Positions 9,601 through 16,946 of a DNA stretch of 64,000 nucleotides are shown here, one piece after another (position 1 is the stretch's first letter; the number at the start of each line of letters is the position of its first letter). Position numbers and translations under genes: made by a program. The notes under the pieces were generated by a model. It searched no databases. It saw nothing but the letters and a program-made list of their open reading frames with translations, and was not told where the DNA came from. The stretch comes from Pseudomonas cichorii (GTDB lineage Bacteria > Pseudomonadota > Gammaproteobacteria > Pseudomonadales > Pseudomonadaceae): positions 1 through 64,000 of the forward strand of contig NZ_BLVZ01000018.1 in NCBI RefSeq assembly GCF_015471405.1, given 5' to 3'.

Positions 9601-10752
9601 GGCCACTTCTGCCTGGGCTCTGGTCAAGGTAGCTTTTGCATCAGCCTCTTTCAGCTGAGCCAGCGTAAGAATCTGCTTGGCCGAGGCTGCTTCAGTATTA
9701 GCATTTTGAATGCTCATCGCGGTTGAGCGCGCCAACGCCCCCGCCTGTGCGATCGACGCCTTCGTGGCCATTGCGAAGCCGGCCGCACCTTGCGCAGCGG
9801 CGACGGCCAGGCGCGTGCCGAGAATGTAAGCCAGCGTCTCGGCGGCGCTTGAAATCTGCTCAAAGGTTTTCGAGGTAGCCCCGAAGTCCTTGGTCAGACC
9901 ATCAATGGATTGCGAAACCTTGACGATATTCGCCGATATCGCTGCGCTGGCCCCGCTCGCCTGATCCATCCGGCCAATGAACTGGGTCAGCGAGTTACCA
10001 GTTGCGGTGATACTGTTGCCGATCGTCACGGCGGTTTTGTTGAATAGGTCAGCAACTGCCTTTTCTTGGGCCTGCAGCGCCTTCACAACGGAGTCGGCCG
10101 TGAGCTTGCCCTCTGCACCCAAGGTGCGCAGTTCACCCACAGTCTTGCCCATGCCGACCGCGATGGCCTGTGCCAGCGCTGGAGCTTGCTCCATAACGCT
10201 ATTCAGCTCTTCACCTCGAAGTACTCCAGAGGCGAATGCCTGGCCGAGTTGCACCAGCGCAGCGTTCGCAGAAGCAGCAGAAGCACCGGAGATAGCCAGC
10301 GTCTTACTGATGGTGCCCACTACGCCGGCTACGCCTTCGCCGGTCAGCTTCAGCTCTTTCTGGTTGGTCGCAATCCGCTGGTAGAGCTCTGCGGTCGCGC
10401 TCAACGGCTGATAAGCGCTCTGGGCAATCGAAAAAACCGCATCCTGAGCCTTCGCGAGTTCTGCGGATCCTTCTGTTACCAGCTTGAGACGGCTGGTCAG
10501 GGATGTGTAAGCCTCAGAAGCGTTGTAGATCGCGCTGACGCTGAAAGCAGCAGACAACGGCCCAGCAATGCTTGCCGCCATGCTGGAAAGGGACAGCATC
10601 TGCCCCTGCATTGCGGCCACCCTCGCCGAAGCAGCGTCAGCAGCAACGCCGGTGCGTGTTACAGACTGTGAAGCCCGGTCCATATTCTGCTGAAATCCGC
10701 CAATACGCGCGATGAGATCAAGCGTCAACGTGCCAAGGGATCTTGACGCCAT
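6670..10752 (-). CDS. H: Tail tape measure protein H
   Basis: At 1360 residues this is the longest phage gene. It sits where the tape measure protein belongs, between the G/T chaperones and M. The N-terminal 250 residues have the conserved tape-measure start, including LTLDLIARIGGFQQNMDRA and EELNSVMEQAPALAQAIA. The middle is rich in Ala, Gln and charged heptads (coiled coil, about 340-480 and 880-1120), with hydrophobic segments near 520-560 and about 1190-1290. The protein sets tail length and is ejected with the DNA. Its ATG follows a CTGGAGAAA ribosome site and a terminator-like hairpin. Confidence 0.95.
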   Translation of the reverse strand: MASRSLGTLTLDLIARIGGFQQNMDRASQSVTRTGVAADAASARVAAMQGQMLSLSSMAASIAGPLSAAFSVSAIYNASEAYTSLTSRLKLVTEGSAELAKAQDAVFSIAQSAYQPLSATAELYQRIATNQKELKLTGEGVAGVVGTISKTLAISGASAASANAALVQLGQAFASGVLRGEELNSVMEQAPALAQAIAVGMGKTVGELRTLGAEGKLTADSVVKALQAQEKAVADLFNKTAVTIGNSITATGNSLTQFIGRMDQASGASAAISANIVKVSQSIDGLTKDFGATSKTFEQISSAAETLAYILGTRLAVAAAQGAAGFAMATKASIAQAGALARSTAMSIQNANTEAASAKQILTLAQLKEADAKATLTRAQAEVAAAQQKLAADRARQQSELNNLKTVQMTLMAEREQEAVRLASQISEQGRAAARNRMALARRAEVQIIDQISAAEVRLAATTAATSAEIQASYAVKTAAVTAFAEAKLTTDAASRASDAATVAASRSSTAMVAASAAGRGVLGLLTGPVGLIAMTALVASSFIDFGGGANSATAALIDQNLTLDESITKFKELGQAQKMLQFSTWTAKQTEASEAAAKAFDDFSIRGRNAYQNLGVAGIEGGKAFEHMLSQVRNGSRTLASVTASVKENGDIMPSYISSLEESAAANERSGEQAEKYRLLLAGATQETSGLVAQTKGLSTALSGSGGQTKAQLAEWEKYIAKLIESRDLFGANAEAQAAYAAEQMGLTSQQREQAKVISQQKDVLEKYKDAVKSNDKIQQDALRRQLVGLYTAEQAALDAAAAAAKAHNESAKAATDSANQQIKEMQRVVAAAGNISKSSSFLSGRNMLLAAPVQSDVTGRSMVLPGSETPIVAKDPRKDAVQRANDAISRITETTDPNKTQSKYREDAAQKTLDQARQQYAVLKEQSVLLGAQKGDIDKIGAASRELIKWEQELADIKSKQTLTADQKSLLAKQESITADLKRNANLEKENELRKIALEEEKKLKAFSSNAKESNQSVKDGFDQQLAGAGQGDKRRGQLQQMLSIEQDFNKQQRELVLQRNSGDISESLYLKETAVISEAMAERLVIQQDYYNKVEEAQANWMDGVGDAWQNFADAAQNYSAMAADATGSILGSARSELSSFMSDVATTSKSAGDAVMDMVSGFAKSMISALTDMAAQWVIYQGIQLLVGKSGQSAAATGLIANAQAASAQAALNAYASTAGIPLIGPALAPGAALAASAATMPMVAAVTTSALAGMAHNGMDNIPKEGTWLLDGGERVLNPNQNRDLTKYLADKTAGGGGGTAPIHISVPVTVEAQPGMSDAEAARQGKAIGDSAAQQVRQVIQQEMRQGGLLWRRA

Positions 10753-10770
10753 AGATTTTCTCCAGGCAAT

Positions 10771-10795
10771 AAAAAACCCGCCTTGGCGGGTTTTT
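10771..10795. terminator. Bidirectional hairpin between lipoprotein gene and tape measure gene
   Basis: A 6-bp GC stem (CCCGCC / GGCGGG) with a two-base centre is flanked by six As on the left and five Ts on the right, so it would work as a terminator in both directions. It lies in the 56-base gap before the tape measure start. Confidence 0.6.
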
Positions 10796-10808
10796 CTAAT
10801 AGCAAATT

Positions 10809-11219
10809 TTACATGGCAGTCGGTGTTATATCGTAGGAGTCACCTGAAATAGTGATTCGCCGCCTGACAGACTCGCCCACCTCTAGTTGTACTTCTCTTT
10901 CAATAAGCCCTTTGCCAGAACAGGCCAAGCTCGGCTTTATTCCCAGAACGTGACGCCCCCGCTTAACTCCAAACTTAGCTACTTCTCCTGAAGCAAACTC
11001 AGCAGCTAATACACCGTCGATGTAGAAAAAGTAGTTGCACGCAGCCCCGTAAAAACCACTGTCACGGGTCACGACAATTTGAGCGTCGCCTTTTCCGATA
11101 AACGCATGAATGCGTGAACCAGGAACAGGATCCGCTCTTTCGGGCGATATGGGCGACGTTGAACAGCCCGCGATTAAAGAAGCTACAAGGGCAAAAAAAA
11201 CTGGACGCATGACGATCAT
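10809..11219 (-). CDS. Prophage lipoprotein
   Basis: This protein of about 136 residues starts with a lipoprotein signal peptide (MRPVFFALVASLIAGC, lipobox LIAGC), so it should be acylated and membrane-anchored. The mature part has a beta-rich look (YFFYIDGVLAAEF, GRHVLGIKP, EVGESVRRRITI) resembling small DUF2846-type bacterial lipoproteins. It lies between tail gene T and the tape measure gene, followed by its own hairpin. Phage lipoproteins in such places often block superinfection, but nothing in the sequence proves this. The start is uncertain: two Met codons three residues apart and no strong ribosome site. Confidence 0.75.
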   Translation of the reverse strand: MIVMRPVFFALVASLIAGCSTSPISPERADPVPGSRIHAFIGKGDAQIVVTRDSGFYGAACNYFFYIDGVLAAEFASGEVAKFGVKRGRHVLGIKPSLACSGKGLIEREVQLEVGESVRRRITISGDSYDITPTAM

Positions 11220-11259
11220 TCGGTATGGGTTCGCAAACAATCTACCATCGCCAACCCCA

Positions 11260-11529
11260 TTAAGCCCACTCATTCATGGCCTGATCAAGCGTGACTTCTA
11301 CGACGCGCTCTGAATTGGGCATAAAGTCGATCAACTCTGCCTTACCACCGTTGGCACGATTGATTTGGAAGGCAATCATGGCGCTAGACCACTCGCTCCT
11401 GCGCATCGGATTCAGCGATCCGTACTTATCCCGATACGCAGACCACGCCAAAACCTCCGACCAACTGATATTGGCCTTGGCCTCAGCAATGGTGCAGCCC
11501 CCTATACCGTTGAGCACAAGCTCATGCAT
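11260..11529 (-). CDS. T: Tail assembly chaperone T (frameshift part)
   Basis: This frame encodes the T-like C-terminal part of the tail assembly chaperone. Residues such as NISWSEVLAWSAYRDKYG are typical of the lambda gpT / DUF4035 type. In lambda it is made only as a G-T fusion by -1 frameshifting near the end of G. Here a slippery AAAAAAC lies at the end of G, and the -1 frame runs open from there into this sequence. The listed start (ATG at 11529) is just the first Met in the frame. The true product is probably the fusion from 11,882 to 11,260. It recruits the tape measure protein during tail assembly. Confidence 0.85.
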   Translation of the reverse strand: MHELVLNGIGGCTIAEAKANISWSEVLAWSAYRDKYGSLNPMRRSEWSSAMIAFQINRANGGKAELIDFMPNSERVVEVTLDQAMNEWA

Positions 11530-11546
11530 CAGCTCATCGGCAGGGG

Positions 11547-11882
11547 TCAGTTTTTTGCGGCGTGGTTAACCTCGTTCACAGCCTTCATCAAGGCGAAACC
11601 CAGTTCCGGGTCCAAATTCATCGCGTCATCGTAAGGCAGCGGTTCATCACCGTTAGCTCCGAGAAGGATGGTGGCAGCCAGGTAGGTGGCGTTTCTGGAT
11701 TTTTCGGGGTCGTCACCTGCAAACAAAACCTCCATCTTTCCGTAGGTGTGGCGGCGGACGTGCACAGTGAATTTATCGGTCACCTTCTTGCCTTTTGAAT
11801 CAGAGTGCGTCCATTGCACCTCTTTCTTCACCAAGGTTTCAGCAACCACAGCACCCTTCTTTTTCAACTCAGCCAGATTCAT
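11547..11882 (-). CDS. G: Tail assembly chaperone G
   Basis: This 111-residue protein lies between the major tail protein and the T frame, matching lambda gpG. It contains KKEVQWTHSDSKGKKVTDKFTVHVRR, then a helical C-terminal half. It should coat the tape measure protein until the tail tube polymerises around it. The C-terminal codons GCA AAA AAC TGA contain the slippery heptamer that would yield the G-T fusion. Confidence 0.87.
   Translation of the reverse strand: MNLAELKKKGAVVAETLVKKEVQWTHSDSKGKKVTDKFTVHVRRHTYGKMEVLFAGDDPEKSRNATYLAATILLGANGDEPLPYDDAMNLDPELGFALMKAVNEVNHAAKN
11550..11556 (-). other. Programmed -1 frameshift site (A AAA AAC)
   Basis: The minus-strand heptamer A-AAA-AAC is in phase with the G reading frame, two codons before its stop. 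This is a classic X-XXY-YYZ slippery sequence. After slippage the new frame reads LTPADELMHELVLNG without a stop into T. The G-T frameshift is well established for lambda-like tails. Use of this exact site is an inference from the sequence. Confidence 0.8.
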
Positions 11883-11891
11883 ATATACCCC

Positions 11892-12380
11892 TTAAACCTT
11901 CTTGATCCAGGCCGAGCCGCCCGAGCGTTGAATGGTAGCCGCAGTACTCACAACGGCGTTTGCGGCGAAATCGAACGGGAAGTCCGAAACGTAGCCAGCG
12001 AAGACGAACCAGGTGCGAGTGTCTGGCAACTCGAAATCATCACCTTCGGCGTTGACAGTCGGGTCCGCAGTGCCGTCAGACCAACCAACAGCCCACTTTA
12101 CAGCGGTATCGCCGTCGGACTCGGAGAGCTGATGCAGGCGAATATGGCTGGCATTTGCCGGGTCAGCATTGACAGTCAGCGAGGCCTGGCCAGGGGTGCG
12201 CAAGCCCTTCTTGTAGGTCCGCTCTTTGGATCTGAGACAGGTGTCTTCGATCTGGTCAGCAGGCGCACCGCCAGGGTTGAATGCTGTGGCGCACTCGACC
12301 TCCAGCACTGTGAGCGGGCCTGTGCCGGAAACGGGCGGTACAAGGGCATAAACCTGAGTACCCTGGGTCAGAATCGACAT
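11892..12380 (-). CDS. V: Major tail tube protein
   Basis: A 162-residue protein in the lambda V position, upstream of the G/T chaperones. It starts MSILTQGTQVYALVPP and contains the TVLEVECATAFNPGG and WFVFAGYVSDFPFDFAANAVV segments expected of a tail tube monomer. The ATG at 12380 follows a hairpin and a ribosome site. Upstream open sequence in the same frame crosses the hairpin and is not coding. It polymerises into the tail tube. Confidence 0.88.
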   Translation of the reverse strand: MSILTQGTQVYALVPPVSGTGPLTVLEVECATAFNPGGAPADQIEDTCLRSKERTYKKGLRTPGQASLTVNADPANASHIRLHQLSESDGDTAVKWAVGWSDGTADPTVNAEGDDFELPDTRTWFVFAGYVSDFPFDFAANAVVSTAATIQRSGGSAWIKKV

Positions 12381-12404
12381 GGTTTTCTCCAAGTGTCGGG
12401 CAAT

Positions 12405-12425
12405 AAAAAACCCGCACTTGGCGGG
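12405..12425 (-). terminator. Hairpin before the major tail protein
   Basis: On the minus strand CCCGC-CAAGT-GCGGG is followed by six Ts and then the start region of the tail tube gene. Same hairpin-before-start design as at J, L and the tape measure gene. Confidence 0.55.
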
Positions 12426-12445
12426 TTGTTGTGTTTGAAAACGGG

Positions 12446-12814
12446 TTACCGGCGAACCATCCAGTCCACGTCGAAGCTCCGGTGAAAATCTTTGGTATCG
12501 GGGTCTCGATCTGAAGCGCCCCAACGAACGATGTAGGCATGCAGCTCGATTGCGTCACGCAACGCCCGGGTGACTGCAGTCGCGCCACCAGCAGCGACCG
12601 AATAGACATCCACCTGCAAAGTGAAGCCGTCGACATCTGGCCGGCCATGCAGGTAGTTTTCCGGGCTGCCGCTGATCACGCTCCAGACTGCATAGGGTTT
12701 CGCTACGCCTTCCGGAGCCTCACCGAACGAGTAAAGCCTGCACTCAACGCCGGATCCAAGCAGCGCAGCAACGCCCGGATCTGCCGAGCACACAGAGAAA
12801 ATAGGGGCGTCCAT
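12446..12814 (-). CDS. Tail completion/terminator protein, DUF3168 type
   Basis: A 122-residue protein between the HK97 gp10-like gene and the tail tube gene. The sequence pattern (YAVWSVISGSPENYLHG, FTLQVDVYS) is that of DUF3168 proteins, which cap the tail tube and join it to the head. It follows the upstream gene with a one-base stop/start overlap. Confidence 0.82.
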   Translation of the reverse strand: MDAPIFSVCSADPGVAALLGSGVECRLYSFGEAPEGVAKPYAVWSVISGSPENYLHGRPDVDGFTLQVDVYSVAAGGATAVTRALRDAIELHAYIVRWGASDRDPDTKDFHRSFDVDWMVRR

Positions 12815-13287
12815 CAGGCCTCCTGAAGTGCAGCTTCAATTTCCCGAGTCAGCACCGAGGCAAACCGGTCCACGACCGCATTGACGTTGGTCGAAAACGC
12901 AGGTCGCATGAAGGGCGCGGGCGGCGTGTACTTCGTGCCGAACTCGATGTACCGCCAGTGCCGGGTGTCGCCACCCGGGTTGCCGGAGGCGTCCTTGCTG
13001 TGCTGATTTGAGCCTGCGCCACCACGAATACCGACGCGCATCGCAACGCCACCCTCTTGACGCCCCAGCCGGGCCGCCTCCTGGGTGATGATGTTTTTCC
13101 AGATTTTTTCGGCAGTTTCCGGATCGTCCAGCGCCTTGGCGCGGGCCTTGGCATCATCCCGAACAATGTTCATAGCCTGCCGAGCAGCCTTGCGAAGTCC
13201 TTTTCGGCGCAGCTTTGGGGCCAGGCCGAGCATTTTCTGCGTCACCTGCGCGAGCCCCTGCAAGCGCGCATTGATTTGATCAGTCAT
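12814..13287 (-). CDS. HK97 gp10-like neck/tail protein
   Basis: A 157-residue protein with the HK97 gp10 family pattern: a helical N-terminus rich in Lys/Arg/Ala (MTDQINARLQGLAQVTQKML), then HWRYIEFGTKYTPPAPFMRPAF, the most typical family segment. It belongs to the head-tail joining module. I took the start at MTDQ; a start three codons upstream is possible. Confidence 0.85.
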   Translation of the reverse strand: MTDQINARLQGLAQVTQKMLGLAPKLRRKGLRKAARQAMNIVRDDAKARAKALDDPETAEKIWKNIITQEAARLGRQEGGVAMRVGIRGGAGSNQHSKDASGNPGGDTRHWRYIEFGTKYTPPAPFMRPAFSTNVNAVVDRFASVLTREIEAALQEA

Positions 13288-13292
13288 GAGCA

Positions 13293-13493
13293 TCAATCCA
13301 GGTATTGGCCTTTAGGATTGCGCCGGCGAGCTCCGAAACCGCCATGTGTCTTCGGGCAAAACTCAACTGCATGCTGACTACTGCCGCAATAAGTACACCG
13401 CAAACGAGCACGCTGTGAGCTTCCTGACCAGGTATGAGGGCAAAGGCTTTTAGGGTGTTTTCCACCACAATAACCACAGTAGGCATCAGCCAT
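13293..13493 (-). CDS. Small zinc-knuckle protein
   Basis: A 66-residue protein in the head-tail joining block. It contains two cysteine/histidine clusters: CGYCGGKHPKSLC (C-x2-C-x3-H-x4-C) and CTYCGSSQHAVEFC (C-x2-C-x4-H-x4-C). The second fits the CCHC zinc-knuckle pattern exactly. Such knuckles bind single-stranded nucleic acid in other systems. It overlaps the head-closure gene by eight bases and may be coupled to it. A 68-residue frame on the same strand in another phase is the shadow. Confidence 0.72.
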   Translation of the reverse strand: MADAYCGYCGGKHPKSLCPHTWSGSSQRARLRCTYCGSSQHAVEFCPKTHGGFGARRRNPKGQYLD

Positions 13494-13830
13494 CTTTCAC
13501 CCCCTTCGAGACAAGAATCGTCAGGTACTCACGACCAGAGTTCGGGTCCTCCAGCGGCGGGCCGACAATACTGTACAGCTCACCCCGGTAGACGACCCGC
13601 ATCGTGGCAAGCACACCTGCCCGATAGCGAATGACCATTCGCGCAGAGGCTTCGGACTGGCCGGCCTGAGCTGCGATCAGATCCCTTGCAGACAGAGGCG
13701 TCACCTGCGCGGGACACTTTTCCCAGACGGCAACCCATTGAGGCTCGGCGAACTCCCCTGTTGCGGGATCTCGAACAGCAACCTTCTGCTGGATATCGAT
13801 GCGATGCCGGAGCTTACCGGCACGCATCAC
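13486..13830 (-). CDS. Head closure / head-tail adaptor protein
   Basis: A 114-residue protein that starts MMRAGKLRHRIDIQQKV and has the ITPLSARDL-like and YSIVGPPLEDPN segments of the SPP1 gp16 / HK97 head-closure family. It plugs the portal-connector channel after DNA packaging. The start overlaps the connector stop by four bases. Confidence 0.9.
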   Translation of the reverse strand: MMRAGKLRHRIDIQQKVAVRDPATGEFAEPQWVAVWEKCPAQVTPLSARDLIAAQAGQSEASARMVIRYRAGVLATMRVVYRGELYSIVGPPLEDPNSGREYLTILVSKGVKDG

Positions 13831-14303
13831 ACACCCATCCTGCAGCGATAGGGCATCAGCAGTGAGCGGGATGCCAACGGCAGTTCAACGGCATTACCGT
13901 CAGTGATCACTTCTTCGCGGTTGGCAAACAAGTGGCCCAGTTTGAGCAAGCAGGCAGACGTGATCGCGTCATTGATCACAATGCCGTAACCGATCAAATC
14001 GACCTGCTCATAGGCGTCAGCCAAAGCTTTCCGGGCATGATCCAGCTTGCGGCAGCGGATGCCATGATCTTCCTCGTTCTCGGCGGCCGCCACTGCCGCA
14101 GCATTGGCATCGCGTGCAGCCCGCATCAGGCCATCAAGACCCGCCCTGGCAAGTTCAAATTCCTGCTGATCAGCGTAAAAGCGGCGGTTCAGGAACTGCA
14201 TTGCTGCCTCTTCCGCAGCGTTCAACTGAGCCTGAACCAACACCTGGTCATCTGGCTCTGCCTGCAGGTGATGCATGGCCAGCTCAATACTGATGACCGA
14301 CAT
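13827..14303 (-). CDS. Head-tail connector, gp6-like
   Basis: A 158-residue, mostly helical protein in the position of HK97 gp6, which forms a ring beneath the portal. It opens VISIELAMHHLQAEPDDQ and has the family-typical AAEEAAMQFLNRRFYAD segment. The insert of acidic and Ala-rich residues (AAAVAAAENEEDHG) is longer than usual. Coupled to the head-closure gene by overlap. Confidence 0.88.
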   Translation of the reverse strand: MSVISIELAMHHLQAEPDDQVLVQAQLNAAEEAAMQFLNRRFYADQQEFELARAGLDGLMRAARDANAAAVAAAENEEDHGIRCRKLDHARKALADAYEQVDLIGYGIVINDAITSACLLKLGHLFANREEVITDGNAVELPLASRSLLMPYRCRMGV

Positions 14304-14306
14304 GAT

Positions 14307-14684
14307 CTACTCCTTGTCCGCTGGCTCAGACGGTGCGAGCAGCTCAGAACCGCCCTCACCTTCTGAAGGCAGCTCAGGATCTTCAACCTCGCCAGCCGCA
14401 GCAACCAAGCGCTCCAGTTCGACCGCGGCCTCATCCTTGGAACCACTGAAATCACCAACAGGCTCACCAGATCCATCAACCACGACCCACTTACCCCGGG
14501 ACAGATTTTTGATGGAAAGATCGAGTGCCACAACGGCAGACTGGCCTTGCACCACCTCGCAAAGACCTGAGTCCTTCAGCTCTTTCGCCAGCCAGTCAGG
14601 TGCCGGATACGGCTGGCTATTACGCCGGCGAATTTCGCCGCGATCTTCATATGTCCGCAGCGGCTTGATCATTACGTCAGTCAT
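14307..14684 (-). CDS. Small head-region protein, unknown function
   Basis: A 125-residue protein between the capsid gene and the connector. It begins MTDVMIKPLRTYEDRGEIRRR and has an acidic, Pro/Ser/Glu-rich tail (EDPELPSEGEGGSEL) that is probably disordered. I do not recognise the family. From position it may be a minor head or capsid-associated protein. Spacing to both neighbours is short, so it is part of the head operon. Confidence 0.8.
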   Translation of the reverse strand: MTDVMIKPLRTYEDRGEIRRRNSQPYPAPDWLAKELKDSGLCEVVQGQSAVVALDLSIKNLSRGKWVVVDGSGEPVGDFSGSKDEAAVELERLVAAAGEVEDPELPSEGEGGSELLAPSEPADKE

Positions 14685-14722
14685 GAAATACCTCGATGGG
14701 GCGGCACCCCGCCCCGGAGTGC

Positions 14723-16096
14723 TTACTGGGTCAGAGAGCCGGTCACAAAGGCTTCGCCGCGATACACAGCCAACGCCAGGCGCTGCTCAGCACGGACGGT
14801 GACCATGTTGTTCTCAAAATCCTTGTCGTTCTCGGTCGAGATCAGAATTTCAACATCCATGCGGTCGAAAATCTGAGCGCCCAGCGCGAACGCGCCAACC
14901 AGGAAGTCATCCTGAGGCATGGATTGAGTGGAGACTACCGGGCGACGCCACAGAGTCGGCTGAGTACTGCCCTGCGGCTGACCGATCAGATAATTGCCAT
15001 TGGCGTCCTTCAGCAACTCGATCAGAGCCCAGTCAATCGGGTTCAGAACGATGCCATCAGAAGGAAACTCGGCAAGCTCGGCTTGGAGCAAAGCCAAGCG
15101 GATTCGGTCGATACGCTGCTCACCCGTTACCGTAACGCCGCCTGGCGCGGCGTAAGCCTGAGCTTTCGGGACAATACCGCCAATGTTGGCACCGATACCG
15201 TTACCGAACAGCAGTTGGTTTTCTTCAGCCAGTTTCAGACCGTAACGACCGCGCGCATCGATAAAGCTTTGCAGAGCCGGTGCGTCATCCAGGATCTGGC
15301 GGCTTGCCTTGAACAAATGCGCAAGTGTGCGAACCGGCGCATTCGCCAACGCGAACTTGATATCGGAGTAAGGCTTTGCACCACCCTCAGCGACCGGCGC
15401 TGCGCTGTTGGTGAAACCGTCCTCCTTGACGTATTCAACTGCGTTGCTGGATGTTTGACCGGGCGCAATCAAATCCCGGATGGTCAGACGGCGCTCCGGA
15501 GTAGCCTGAATGCCATACAAGCGTTCATTGGCAACCAGGGCAGCGCCAGAGCCCGCCACAGAAGTGATGGCTGCGCGCGGCACGGCGATGCGACGGGAAC
15601 CCCGAAACGAAGAGTCGACACCCTCCATTTCCTGAGATGCAACAACGATCTCGCCAGCAGACTTCTGACGATCCTCGCCGGTTCGACCGGAATTGGCATT
15701 GACCAACTTCTGTTCGGCCTCTTGCAGTCGCGCCTGCAACTCGCCTTGTTTTGTGAGCAGGTCATCTACCTTGGCACGGGTTTCCTGGCTGAGTTCCTGA
15801 TGCTTCTGAACATCCTTCTGGGCCTGCTCAGCATGCACCTTGAGCTGATCGCCGATGTCTCTCAGGTTGGCCTGCACTTCCTTGTACTGACCCTCGATAT
15901 CATCGGAGCCGACCTTGCCCATCTGCGAGTTCCATGCCCGATAGCGAGAGGTGCCAGGCTGTACCAACGAACTGGATACCAGCACCACACACAGCGCACC
16001 CAGGATGGTCGCGGGAGTTGCACCAAAAGTAAGCGGAATCAGTGCGGACACGCTGAGAACCGCCATCAAAAACAGAGGGGACAAACGAAATTTCAT
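14723..16096 (-). CDS. HK97-family major capsid protein with hydrophobic N-terminus
   Basis: A 457-residue major capsid protein. The order is unusual: residues 1-50 form two hydrophobic segments (MKFRLSPLFLMAVLSVSALI and TILGALCVVLVSSS). A long coiled-coil scaffolding (delta) domain covers about 62-135, followed by the HK97-fold shell domain (LTIRDLIAPGQTSSNAVEYV, then FPSDGIVLNPIDWALIELLK). The upstream protease should remove the delta domain. The ATG at 16096 has AAGGAA seven bases upstream. MGKVGSDD at 15922 is an alternative start that would leave a normal capsid protein without the hydrophobic part, and GGAACT precedes it. Confidence 0.92.
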   Translation of the reverse strand: MKFRLSPLFLMAVLSVSALIPLTFGATPATILGALCVVLVSSSLVQPGTSRYRAWNSQMGKVGSDDIEGQYKEVQANLRDIGDQLKVHAEQAQKDVQKHQELSQETRAKVDDLLTKQGELQARLQEAEQKLVNANSGRTGEDRQKSAGEIVVASQEMEGVDSSFRGSRRIAVPRAAITSVAGSGAALVANERLYGIQATPERRLTIRDLIAPGQTSSNAVEYVKEDGFTNSAAPVAEGGAKPYSDIKFALANAPVRTLAHLFKASRQILDDAPALQSFIDARGRYGLKLAEENQLLFGNGIGANIGGIVPKAQAYAAPGGVTVTGEQRIDRIRLALLQAELAEFPSDGIVLNPIDWALIELLKDANGNYLIGQPQGSTQPTLWRRPVVSTQSMPQDDFLVGAFALGAQIFDRMDVEILISTENDKDFENNMVTVRAEQRLALAVYRGEAFVTGSLTQ

Positions 16097-16107
16097 AGCT
16101 TGATTCC

Positions 16108-16944
16108 TTATGAAGGAAAAGAGAGTTTTGGGAGTGGCGGTAGGTTCAGCGCAACAGCGCGAGGCGTATTGGTCGGGCCAGCGCTCGGCGTGACCCCGCC
16201 GGCAGCGCGAGGCGTACCGGACTTGAAATTGGCGAACAGTTCGCGACGATCACTGCGGGACATGCCAGCCTTTGCCAGAGCAACATCCATGGCCTTGAGC
16301 GAGCTGGTCTGCTTGGAAGCCTCGTCATCAGACTCGGTGACCTCATCCTGCGTAAGCAGCCCAGTGGCCAGGCCAAGCTCAACAGCACGCTTGCCACGGA
16401 TAAAGGTTTCGTCATCCATCAGGGCGGCCATATCCTCAATGCCTTGGCCGCTTGTTTCGGCATACAACTCGGCCATGGCCGAATCGAACTCTTCCATGTC
16501 GTCAGCGATATCTCGCAAGACATGGCGGTTACCAACGGTGTAAGTCCAGCAGTTATGGATCATGAGAAAAGCGCTGCTGGCCACCTGACGCTGCTCGCCA
16601 GCCAGGTAGATAACTGAGGCGGCCGAGGCAGCCAAACCCAGCACCTTGGTGGTGACTGATTGAGAGTGCTCGCGCAGACGGTTGTAGATTGCGATGCCTT
16701 CAAACATGTCTCCGCCTGGCGAATTGATGTAGACCGTCACTGGCTTGTCGCCGATGGCCCGAAGGGCTGCATCTATGCGCTTCACCGTCACGCCTTCGTC
16801 ATACCAGCCTTCGCCAATCAACCCGTAAATAGTGATGGTTTCGCCAGCAGTCTCTACGGCTGCCTTGATCGCCGGATTCCATTTTTCGAGCGCACGAGGG
16901 CTTAGCTCGCAGCGAAAGCTGCCAGCTTTGATGTCCAGCTTCAT
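16108..16944 (-). CDS. ClpP-like prohead maturation protease
   Basis: A 278-residue serine protease of the ClpP/S14 type used by HK97-like phages to remove the capsid scaffolding domain. Visible motifs are VTVYINSPGGDMFEG, the catalytic Ser region GLAASAASVIYLAG and the catalytic His in FLMIHNCWTY, with an acidic residue in the helix that follows. The C-terminal 60 residues are Pro/Thr/Ala-rich and could have a scaffold role. It lies between portal and capsid genes, the standard order. Confidence 0.93.
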   Translation of the reverse strand: MKLDIKAGSFRCELSPRALEKWNPAIKAAVETAGETITIYGLIGEGWYDEGVTVKRIDAALRAIGDKPVTVYINSPGGDMFEGIAIYNRLREHSQSVTTKVLGLAASAASVIYLAGEQRQVASSAFLMIHNCWTYTVGNRHVLRDIADDMEEFDSAMAELYAETSGQGIEDMAALMDDETFIRGKRAVELGLATGLLTQDEVTESDDEASKQTSSLKAMDVALAKAGMSRSDRRELFANFKSGTPRAAGGVTPSAGPTNTPRAVALNLPPLPKLSFPS

Positions 16945-16946
16945 GG

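Noticed and set aside
13280..13486. 68-codon frame overlapping the zinc-knuckle gene
   Set aside because: The alternative frame encodes two ordered Cys/His clusters; this one has no recognisable pattern and a worse start.
14696..16543. 615-codon plus-strand frame over the capsid and protease genes
   Set aside because: It is antisense to two well-supported head genes and shows no domain.
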